NCBI GenBank assembly: GCA_010092805.1
Contig: JAADYY010000231.1
Span: 1-6,959, forward strand
From: Chloroflexota bacterium
GTDB taxonomy: Bacteria > Chloroflexota > Anaerolineae > Aggregatilineales > Phototrophicaceae
Reading direction: 5' to 3'
Length of the DNA: 6,959 bases
Shown here: piece by piece, positions 1 to 5,534 of the stretch
Position numbering within the stretch: position 1 is the stretch's first letter
Layout: each line of letters opens with the position of its first letter
Notes under the pieces: generated by a model
What the model saw: only the letters and a program-made list of their open reading frames with translations
What the model was told of the DNA's origin: nothing
The model's database searches: none
Program-made: the position numbers and the translations under genes

Positions 1-28
1 CGTTGATCAGCGCGGCGCGTCGAATCTT

Positions 29-56
29 ATTCTACAGAAGCTGACCCCGCGCGCAA
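29..56 (-). promoter_or_regulatory. Candidate leftward promoter, TTGCGC-N16-TAGAAT
   Basis: Read on the minus strand, TAGAAT (29-34) is preceded after 16 bases by TTGCGC (51-56). The -10 box matches the sigma-70 consensus at five of six positions and is identical to the -10 at 4751-4756 on the plus strand. The -35 matches at only three of six. Transcription would leave the window within about 25 bases, so a divergent gene just outside the left edge is implied but not seen. Confidence 0.25.
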
Positions 57-210
57 GCCAGATGCGGCTACACGGGTCATCCACATGATACAACTGCATC
101 GGCGTCTGTAGATTTCAAGCGACATTATGGTATCCATGTCTTTTCAGTATAAAGGCAAGTGGCCGCGCGGAGTACAAATCCTCATCAACTGTTGCGAATT
201 TTTCAGATCT

Positions 211-235
211 GCGCCGCGCGTCCGACGCGCGGTGC
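211..235. repeat. 25-base palindrome, possible hairpin or operator
   Basis: Arms of 12 bases (211-222 and 224-235) flank a single central C. Eleven of the twelve pairs are Watson-Crick and the remaining pair (213/233) is a G-T wobble. The innermost nine pairs are perfect and entirely G/C apart from one T-A pair. No T-run follows on either strand, so it lacks the usual shape of an intrinsic terminator. It could be a terminator-like barrier for an upstream transcript, a protein-binding operator, or a chance GC-rich repeat; its length and perfection argue against chance. Confidence 0.5.
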
Positions 236-287
236 CGGGGTGCCGCCTGCCAATGTCGCCGCAACCCTATTCGTTGGGGAATGATGG

Positions 288-296
288 TGGTAGAGT
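288..296 (+). promoter_or_regulatory. Probable extended -10 promoter of the kinase-like gene
   Basis: TGGTAGAGT combines the extended -10 element TGN with a -10 hexamer TAGAGT (291-296, four of six matches to TATAAT). No convincing -35 lies 16-18 bases upstream, as is common for extended -10 promoters. Initiation would be expected near 303, giving a leader of about 37 bases before the ATG at 340. An alternative is the lone TATAAA at 148-153, which would place the palindrome at 211-235 inside the leader. Confidence 0.4.
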
Positions 297-339
297 CAGG
301 CACACATCCCTGCCTTGTGCTTGAATCAGGTTAGGGATC

Positions 340-1491
340 ATGCATACGGACGGGATTCTGATGACCAAGCTGGACGATGTGTACCGCATTGACAACTTCA
401 ACGACACATTTGCGCTCGGCCATTACGCGCGGGTGCTGGACGCGCACGATCAGCGCACAGAGACGAGCGTCGCGTTCAAAGTGCTGCGTCCAGAGCATCT
501 CGTAAACGGTGACGACGGCGTGCCCCGCTGGGAATACCGCGCCTTTGCCCACGAAGCCAATTTGCTGCATAAACTGGCGGCCAGCCCGCATGTGGTGCGC
601 TTGCTGGACTGCGGCTACTTGTCTGCGCAGGCCGAAGCGCCCGCCGATGGCGAGGTTGAATCGTTCGGGCAGGACATCACGCGGTTCGGGTCGGAACTGA
701 ACGAATATGCCCAGCGCGGCTGGCGTCCATATCTAACATTAGAGAATTTGCCGCGCACCAGCAACCTCTTCTATTTGATGCGCCCTGGGCGCCCCGACCT
801 GCGGCTGCGGCTGCCCACCGAAGAGGGCCTGGCGCTGGCGCTGCAATTCGCGGAGCTGCTGCGCATGGCGCATCATCAGGGCATCGTCTATCTGGATCAC
901 AAGCTGGAGCATGTGTACTGGGACGGCATCAACCTGCGCGTGATCGATCTGAACAGTTCGCGGCTGCTCGACGGCCCGCGCAAACCCGACGACCCCATGT
1001 TCCGCACCGATATTCATAATCTGTGTGTCGGGATTCTGTATTCGGTGTTCACCGGGCTGTCGCCGCGCAAAACGACGCTGCGGCCCCAACCCGGATCGCT
1101 GCAAGATGTGGAAGCGCGCTACAAAGACATCACCGCCCTCGATTTCGGGATCGAGCCGACGCTCAGCCCTGGCTTGCAAGCGCTGCTGCAGCGCGGCGCT
1201 TCGATGGAGATTGAGAGCGCCGGGTCGTTCATCGAGGGACTGCAAGAAGTCGCGGCGCGGCATGGCTGGGATTTCCCGGACGAATACACCAACCCGGTCA
1301 GCCGTGATGCGCGCGGTCACTTGCGCACCGGCCTCGCCCGGCTGCGTGAGGGGCAGGACTGCCTGCGCGAGGCGCGCGACCTGTTCCGCGAGGCCGCGAT
1401 TCAGGACGGCATCCCTGAAGATCTGGAAGGGGAGTTGCGGCGGCTGGTGAAAGCGGTCAACGAAATGCTCAACAACCGGGTCATCCCGTGA
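340..1491 (+). CDS. Serine/threonine-kinase-like protein with degenerate active site
   Basis: A 383-residue soluble protein with a recognisable protein-kinase fold. The VAIK-type lysine is K47 (VAFK), the helix-C glutamate is probably E72, the catalytic loop YLDHKLEHVYWD (184-195) corresponds to HRDxKxxN, and IDLN (202-205) stands for DFG. D224 in TDIHNL matches the helix-F aspartate of SDIYSLG motifs. Departures are clear: HRD reads YLD, the metal-binding Asn of the loop is H191, DFG is DLN, and the glycine loop is reduced to one Gly (G27). Residues about 94-130 form an acidic insertion before the hinge. Residues about 320-376 are helical and could form a TPR-like or coiled-coil tail. No membrane segment is seen. 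K47, D186, K188 and D203 remain, so activity is possible; alternatively it is a pseudokinase or binds a small-molecule substrate. ATG 361 is an equally plausible start (GGGA at 352-355); AGG at 328-330 supports 340. Confidence 0.8.
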   Translation: MHTDGILMTKLDDVYRIDNFNDTFALGHYARVLDAHDQRTETSVAFKVLRPEHLVNGDDGVPRWEYRAFAHEANLLHKLAASPHVVRLLDCGYLSAQAEAPADGEVESFGQDITRFGSELNEYAQRGWRPYLTLENLPRTSNLFYLMRPGRPDLRLRLPTEEGLALALQFAELLRMAHHQGIVYLDHKLEHVYWDGINLRVIDLNSSRLLDGPRKPDDPMFRTDIHNLCVGILYSVFTGLSPRKTTLRPQPGSLQDVEARYKDITALDFGIEPTLSPGLQALLQRGASMEIESAGSFIEGLQEVAARHGWDFPDEYTNPVSRDARGHLRTGLARLREGQDCLREARDLFREAAIQDGIPEDLEGELRRLVKAVNEMLNNRVIP

Positions 1492-1502
1492 GCGCCATTT
1501 CG

Positions 1503-1511
1503 TGTTAGGAT
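1503..1511 (+). promoter_or_regulatory. Probable extended -10 promoter of the dioxygenase operon
   Basis: TGTTAGGAT carries TGN plus TAGGAT (1506-1511), four of six matches to TATAAT, with no good -35. Initiation would fall near 1518, about 35 bases before the ATG at 1553. That spacing resembles the other two candidate promoters of rightward genes here. If it is real, the in-frame GTG at 1502 lies upstream of the transcript and cannot be the start of the next gene. Confidence 0.35.
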
Positions 1512-1552
1512 CGTGGCCGATTTTGACCGACGATAAGCGAGCTGGGAGCGCC

Positions 1553-2302
1553 ATGACGATCACGACGACGCACCCGATTGAGAACGATCTGCGTGGGCAG
1601 CGCTATAGTTTTGTGCCGCGTAACGCCCTGTACATTTCCCAGGACCTGGCGGCGGCCTGGGAGCAGTTACAAACCGATTGGGAGGCGCTGCCGCCGGATG
1701 ATTACCTGCCGGATGGTGGCAGCTATCGGTTTCGGCGCTATGGCCGTGTCTATTTCCTGCCCGCGACGGGCGAACTGCTGCCGCTGCCCCACGCCGATTA
1801 TTTCCAGAGCCGCGACATCAACCAGGTGACGGGCGGCATCATCCGTAAATTCGCGCCGCTGCTGCCAGAATCGTTCGATAATTCGTTTCTGCAAACACTG
1901 ATCCGCTTCAATTTTCGCCACTATCCCATCGATGACGCGGCCATGCAGACGCAGCCCTGGCAGGTCGATATTCATCAGGTGCGCATCGTGGCGGAGCCGG
2001 GGCAGGCGGGCGAACCGACCCCCGAAGGCATCCACCGCGACGGTGCCGAATTCGTGACGGTGCATCTGGCCGAACTCGCCAACGCGACGGGCGGGCAGGT
2101 GACGATCTACGACAACGACCGGCAGCCGCTGTATGATCTGACGCTGCAAGCCAGCATGGATACGTATCTGTTCCTCGATCCGCAGGTGCTGCACAGCGTC
2201 ACGCCGATCCAATCGGCGGACGGCGCGCGTCCGGGCGTGCGCAGCATCCTCACATTCGATTATCACTTCTGGCCGGAACTCGAACGCCCCGACGCCGAAT
2301 AA
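1553..2302 (+). CDS. Fe(II)/2-oxoglutarate dioxygenase, BsmA / amino-acid hydroxylase family
   Basis: A 249-residue protein that looks like the 2OG-Fe dioxygenase family (Pfam 2OG-Fe_Oxy_2) containing BsmA and the Bacillus L-isoleucine 4-hydroxylase. The facial iron triad is visible as H161-x-D163 (GIHRDGAEFVTV) and H214 (VLHSVTPI). R230 (RSILTFDY) sits where 2-oxoglutarate is bound. The double-stranded beta-helix spans about residues 135-240. Known members hydroxylate free aliphatic amino acids in the cytoplasm using O2 and 2-oxoglutarate; the substrate here is not deducible. The length matches the family, and all key residues are present. I chose ATG 1553 because GGGAG (1544-1548) precedes it and the candidate promoter lies just upstream; GTG 1502 would add 17 residues of no family resemblance. 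The next gene begins three bases after the stop, so it heads an operon with two glycosyltransferases. Confidence 0.85.
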   Translation: MTITTTHPIENDLRGQRYSFVPRNALYISQDLAAAWEQLQTDWEALPPDDYLPDGGSYRFRRYGRVYFLPATGELLPLPHADYFQSRDINQVTGGIIRKFAPLLPESFDNSFLQTLIRFNFRHYPIDDAAMQTQPWQVDIHQVRIVAEPGQAGEPTPEGIHRDGAEFVTVHLAELANATGGQVTIYDNDRQPLYDLTLQASMDTYLFLDPQVLHSVTPIQSADGARPGVRSILTFDYHFWPELERPDAE

Positions 2303-2305
2303 TCG

Positions 2306-3499
2306 ATGTCCGTGCCCGCTGATCGCGACTCCAAGATCAATCTGCTGTTTGTGACGACCTACGTGGGGCTGGGCGGCGGCGAAACCGCGCTGCTCACGCT
2401 GGTGGAGGCGCTGGTCAAGCAGCACCCGCAGATCTGCCCGCATCTGCTGCTGCCGCGCGACGGCCAGCTCGCCGCCCGCTGGCGAGATCACGGCTGGCCG
2501 GTGCACCTCACGCGCTGGCGCGGCACGACAATCTACTTCATCCCGGCGATGTGGGGCCGCTTCCCGATCACGCGGCGGATCGCACGGCTGATCCGTGCGC
2601 AGGCCATCCGCGCCGTGCACAGCGACTATCACAGCCTGCCGTTCGTCGTCCCCGCCGCCGCGCAGACGCAGATCCCGGCGGTGTGGACGTGTTGGGGTTG
2701 GTGGTTCCGCCCGCAGCCCTGGCAGCGCGGCTTCTTCCGGCGGCCCGCCGCGACCTTCGCCTCGTCGTGGGCGATCAAAGCCGGCTTTCTGGGCGATCCA
2801 CCGTTCATGCCACCCGACGAAATCGAGGTGCTGCCGCCGGGCGTCGACACAACGCGCTTCCGCCCGGAAGTCGCCGCAGAGTCCCGCGATGCCATTCGCG
2901 CCGACGCCGGACTCACGCCGGAAACGCCGCTGGTCGCGCTGATCGCCCGCTTTCAGGATGTCAAGGGGCATGACGTATTTCAGGAGATGGCGCGCCTTGT
3001 CGCAGCGGAGATCCCAGAGGCGCGCTTCATCGTCGCCGGGGAGAATGTGCACGGTGCCGCTGCCGACGACGCTTACAAAGCGCGCATCCTGGCGACCGCG
3101 CACACCGACCCAGTGCTGCGCGAACGGCTGATCTACCTCGGTTTCCGCGCCGATGCCGAGCGGGTGATCGCGGCGGCGGATGTGGTGGTGTGCAGCTCCG
3201 ATTTCGAAAGCTACGGCATGGTCAACGTCGAAGCGATGGCTTGTGCCCGCCCGGTGGTGAGCACGCGGCGCGGTGGCCCCACCGAGACCGTCGCCGATGG
3301 GGAGACCGGCTTCCTCGTCGATCCGCGTGACGCGGCTGGGCTGGCCCGCCATGTGATCGCACTGCTGCGTGACCCGGATCTGCGGGCGCGGATGGGCCGG
3401 GCGGGCCGGGCGCGGGTCGAAGCCCGCTTCTCCGCCGAAGCGATGGGCGCGCAGTTCGCACGGGCGCTCGCCCGCCTCGGCGTGATCACCCTCGATTGA
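2306..3499 (+). CDS. GT-B glycosyltransferase, family GT4-like
   Basis: A 397-residue, two-domain retaining glycosyltransferase that would transfer a sugar from a nucleotide-sugar donor on the cytoplasmic side. The N-terminal Rossmann domain starts with INLLFVTTYV and a glycine loop GLGGGE (21-26). The domain linker carries LPPGVDTTRF (176-185). The C-terminal domain shows ARFQDVKGH with R215 and K220 for the donor diphosphate, and SDFESYGMVNVEA with E301 and E309 forming the E-x7-E motif. A tryptophan-rich patch at 127-139 (five Trp in 13 residues) is unusual and could help bind acceptor or membrane. The start has no Shine-Dalgarno sequence and lies three bases after the dioxygenase stop, so translation is probably coupled. 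Its stop overlaps the next start by one base. Donor and acceptor cannot be read from sequence. Confidence 0.9.
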   Translation: MSVPADRDSKINLLFVTTYVGLGGGETALLTLVEALVKQHPQICPHLLLPRDGQLAARWRDHGWPVHLTRWRGTTIYFIPAMWGRFPITRRIARLIRAQAIRAVHSDYHSLPFVVPAAAQTQIPAVWTCWGWWFRPQPWQRGFFRRPAATFASSWAIKAGFLGDPPFMPPDEIEVLPPGVDTTRFRPEVAAESRDAIRADAGLTPETPLVALIARFQDVKGHDVFQEMARLVAAEIPEARFIVAGENVHGAAADDAYKARILATAHTDPVLRERLIYLGFRADAERVIAAADVVVCSSDFESYGMVNVEAMACARPVVSTRRGGPTETVADGETGFLVDPRDAAGLARHVIALLRDPDLRARMGRAGRARVEARFSAEAMGAQFARALARLGVITLD

Positions 3500-4689
3500 T
3501 GCATGTCCTGCTGATCGCCCGCTGCCCGCCATACCCGCTGCACCTCGGCGACCGCCTGATCGTCTATCACCTGGGCCGCGAACTCGCCCGCCTGGGCCAT
3601 GTGATCGATCTGCTGGCGTTCAGCGACGATCCGGCGGCGGATTGGGCGGCGCGGGATCACTACGCTGACTTTTTCGATCACATCGAACTGATCGCTGAGC
3701 CGCCGCGCTCTGTTGCATCGTATCTGCGCCGCTTGATCGTGCCGGGATCGCGCTGGCCGCGTGCCGAGTCTGCGGCGTGGTCGCCGGAGATGTGGCGGGC
3801 GATCCGTGCGCGGCTGGAGTCTGGGGGCTACGACGTTGCGCACCTGTTCGGCGGGGTGCAGGTCTACGAATATCGCTACGCGCTCGGCGATCTGCCGACG
3901 ATCATCACGCCGTACGAGAGCTACAGCCTGTATCTGCGGCGGGCGCTGGCGGCGGAACGTCGCCCGGCGGATGCGCTACGCTGGCTCATGGCGCAGGCGT
4001 ATGAGCGCTGGATGTTCACGCCCTACCGCCGCGTGATCGTCGTCAGTGACCGCGACCGCGCCGCTTTGCACGGCTTGAATCTGGCGCTGCCGCTGACGGT
4101 GATCCCCAACGGCGTCGATCTGGAGCGGTTTCAGCCGCCCGATCCGGCGGCGCAGGCGCGCGAATCAGCGGTGCTGCTGTTCACCGGGAATTACAGCTAC
4201 GCCCCGAACCGCGATGCCGCGCTTTATCTGGCCGAGTCGATCCTGCCGCGCGTCCGTGCGCAGATCCCGGCGGCGCGGCTGTGGCTGGTCGGCAGCGATC
4301 CGCCGCCGGAACTGCTGGCGCTGCACGGCGATCACATCGCGGTGACGGGTTACGTGCCGGATGTGCGCCCGTATGTGCAGCGGGCGACGGTCTTCGTGAG
4401 TGCGCTGCGTTTCGGCGCGGGGATCAAGAACAAGGTGCTGGAGGCGCTGGCGCTCGGCTGCCCGGTTGCCGCGACACCGCTGAGCGTTGACGGGATCGCC
4501 GTCACCGACGGGCACGACGCGCTGATCGCGGACGGCGATGCGTTGGTGGGGGCGGTGCTGCGGCTGCTCAGCGATGCGGATTTGCGGGCGCGGCTGGCCG
4601 TCAACGGGCGGCGCTTGATCGCGGCGCGCTATAGTTGGGGGCAAGTCGCGGCGCAGTACACGCAGATCTACGCCGAGATCAGCGGGTGA
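3499..4689 (+). CDS. GT-B glycosyltransferase, GT4-like, resembling exosortase-associated Stp1
   Basis: A 396-residue GT-B protein. Its C-terminal half resembles the sugar transferases associated with PEP-CTERM/EpsH exopolysaccharide loci (the TIGR03087-type group): FTGNYSYAPNRDA (228-240), VTGYVPDVRPY (282-292) and GAGIKNKVLEALALGCPVA (306-324). The linker NGVDLERF (204-211) is typical of GT4. The first glutamate of E-x7-E is absent (A307), with E315 retained; I recall the same pattern in Stp1-like members, so this is not a sign of decay. The N-terminus has the usual PPYP...GD start for this type. ATG at 3499 overlaps the preceding stop as TGATG; an in-frame TTG three bases earlier would add one residue only. 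No ribosome binding site is seen, suggesting re-initiation. No exosortase or PEP-CTERM protein is visible in the window, so the family resemblance does not by itself prove that system. Confidence 0.87.
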   Translation: MHVLLIARCPPYPLHLGDRLIVYHLGRELARLGHVIDLLAFSDDPAADWAARDHYADFFDHIELIAEPPRSVASYLRRLIVPGSRWPRAESAAWSPEMWRAIRARLESGGYDVAHLFGGVQVYEYRYALGDLPTIITPYESYSLYLRRALAAERRPADALRWLMAQAYERWMFTPYRRVIVVSDRDRAALHGLNLALPLTVIPNGVDLERFQPPDPAAQARESAVLLFTGNYSYAPNRDAALYLAESILPRVRAQIPAARLWLVGSDPPPELLALHGDHIAVTGYVPDVRPYVQRATVFVSALRFGAGIKNKVLEALALGCPVAATPLSVDGIAVTDGHDALIADGDALVGAVLRLLSDADLRARLAVNGRRLIAARYSWGQVAAQYTQIYAEISG

Positions 4690-4709
4690 GCGGCCACGCG
4701 AGTCCGCCT

Positions 4710-4721
4710 ATCTTCCAAGAT
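4710..4721. repeat. Short inverted repeat ATCTT-CC-AAGAT upstream of promoter
   Basis: Two perfect five-base arms separated by CC lie seven bases upstream of the -35 box of the GT2 promoter, where an activator or repressor could bind. A second small palindrome, TGTACA (4735-4740), falls in the -35/-10 spacer. Both are short enough to arise by chance; position is the only reason to record them. Confidence 0.2.
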
Positions 4722-4727
4722 CCGCTG

Positions 4728-4756
4728 CTGACATTGTACACACGGCGCGCTAGAAT
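4728..4756 (+). promoter_or_regulatory. Sigma-70-type promoter, CTGACA-N17-TAGAAT
   Basis: CTGACA (4728-4733) and TAGAAT (4751-4756) each match the sigma-70 consensus at five of six positions and are separated by the optimal 17 bases. Initiation is expected near 4763, leaving a leader of about 28 bases that contains GGAGG before the TTG start at 4791. It sits in the only sizeable gap inside the glycosyltransferase cluster, so the downstream three genes probably form their own transcription unit. Confidence 0.7.
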
Positions 4757-4777
4757 CGGCGGTGTGAATCGACTGGC

Positions 4778-4782
4778 GGAGG
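4778..4782 (+). promoter_or_regulatory. Ribosome binding site GGAGG that fixes a TTG start
   Basis: GGAGG lies eight bases before TTG 4791. It is the strongest Shine-Dalgarno match in the window and decides the start of the GT2 gene, which has no ATG at its N-terminus. Confidence 0.75.
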
Positions 4783-4790
4783 TGCCTTCC

Positions 4791-5525
4791 TTGACCGTGA
4801 CCGCGTTTCCGAAAACCCTGATCATCATCCCGGCGCTCAACGAAGCCGACAGCATCGCCCGCGTGATCGGCGCGATCCATGATCACGCGCCCTGGGCCGA
4901 TGTGGTGGTGATCAACGACGGCTCGACCGACGCGACCGGCGCGATTGCCGAGGCGCACGGCGCGGTCGTGCTGCACATGCCCTACAACGTCGGGATCGGC
5001 GCGGCGGTGCAAGCCGGGTTCGTCTATGCCGTGCGCTGGGGCTACGAAGTCGCGATCCAGAACGACGGCGACGGCCAGCACCCCGCCGAAGAGATCCCCC
5101 GCTTGATCGAGGTGTTGCAATCCACCGACGCTGATCTGGTCATTGGGTCGCGCTACATCGAAGATCGTGGCTATCAGACGCCGCGCAGCCGCCGCTTCGG
5201 CATCTGGATCCTGGCGCAGCTCATCCACGCGATCACTGGGCTGCGCTGCACCGACCCGACTTCCGGCTTCCGCGCCTCCAACTGGCGGGCGCTTCAGGTG
5301 TGCGCACGGACGTATCCCTACGATTACCCGGAGCCGGAAGCCATCGTGATGATGCACCGGGCCGGGCTGCGCGTCCATGAGATTCCCGTGACGATGCGCC
5401 AGCGGCTCGGCGGCACGTCGTCGATCACGCCGCTGCGCTCGGCCTACTACATGATCAAAGTCATCCTGGCGATCTTCATCACCCTGCTGCGCAAAACCGA
5501 AATCGTGCGCACGGTCGAAAGCTGA
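4791..5525 (+). CDS. GT2 glycosyltransferase, dolichyl/polyprenyl-phosphate mannosyltransferase-like
   Basis: A 244-residue GT-A protein of the DPM1/GtrB-like branch of family GT2, which usually transfers a sugar from a nucleotide donor to a polyprenyl phosphate at the inner membrane face. In order: IIIPALNEA (11-19), INDGSTD (41-47) with the donor-binding aspartate, NDGDGQHP (91-98) with the D92-x-D94 metal site, IGSRY (118-122), DPTSGFRA (155-162) and RLGGTSSI (205-212). A hydrophobic C-terminal stretch (about 219-234) could anchor it to the membrane; the multi-helix C-terminal domain of longer relatives is absent. The start is a TTG, chosen because GGAGG (4778-4782) lies eight bases upstream and the promoter is 35 bases upstream. 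An upstream open frame to 4635 would overlap the previous gene and the promoter and has no family resemblance. GTG 4797 is the fallback start. The sugar is unknown. Confidence 0.88.
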   Translation: MTVTAFPKTLIIIPALNEADSIARVIGAIHDHAPWADVVVINDGSTDATGAIAEAHGAVVLHMPYNVGIGAAVQAGFVYAVRWGYEVAIQNDGDGQHPAEEIPRLIEVLQSTDADLVIGSRYIEDRGYQTPRSRRFGIWILAQLIHAITGLRCTDPTSGFRASNWRALQVCARTYPYDYPEPEAIVMMHRAGLRVHEIPVTMRQRLGGTSSITPLRSAYYMIKVILAIFITLLRKTEIVRTVES

Positions 5526-5534
5526 CCCCCGCCC

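Larger units (their letters stand above)
1..302. other. Non-coding leader region, AT-richer than the genes
   Basis: I see no credible gene in this stretch. The short open frames (for example 127-324 on plus and 115-303 on minus) have no recognisable motif, no ribosome binding site, and composition unlike the neighbouring genes. The stretch is visibly richer in A and T than the rest of the window. It contains a leftward promoter candidate (29-56), a lone TATAAA at 148-153, a strong palindrome at 211-235 and a probable extended -10 promoter at 288-296. Together these suggest an intergenic control region between the kinase-like gene and a gene left of the window. Confidence 0.6.

Noticed and set aside
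127..324. Plus-strand 65-codon frame upstream of the kinase-like gene
   Set aside because: No ribosome binding site, no recognisable motif, and the candidate TATAAA, palindrome and extended -10 all lie inside it. Composition is that of non-coding DNA.
1502..1552. GTG 1502 as the dioxygenase start
   Set aside because: It has no ribosome binding site, would overlap the probable promoter, and adds 17 residues without family resemblance. ATG 1553 has GGGAG upstream.
1667..3532. Minus-strand open frame of 621 codons
   Set aside because: It lies antisense to the dioxygenase and first GT4-like genes, which have complete family motifs. Long antisense frames are expected where GC-rich third positions remove stop codons. 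Its translation is rich in Arg, Ala, Gly and His with no recognisable domain.
4690..4707. GCGG...CCGC as a terminator after the second GT4-like gene
   Set aside because: The stem is only four pairs with a ten-base loop and is followed by CTATCTT instead of a T-run. It is too weak to call.
4635..4790. TTG 4635 as the GT2 start
   Set aside because: It would overlap the preceding gene by 55 bases and read through the promoter, adding 52 residues without similarity to GT2 enzymes. TTG 4791 has an ideal GGAGG.
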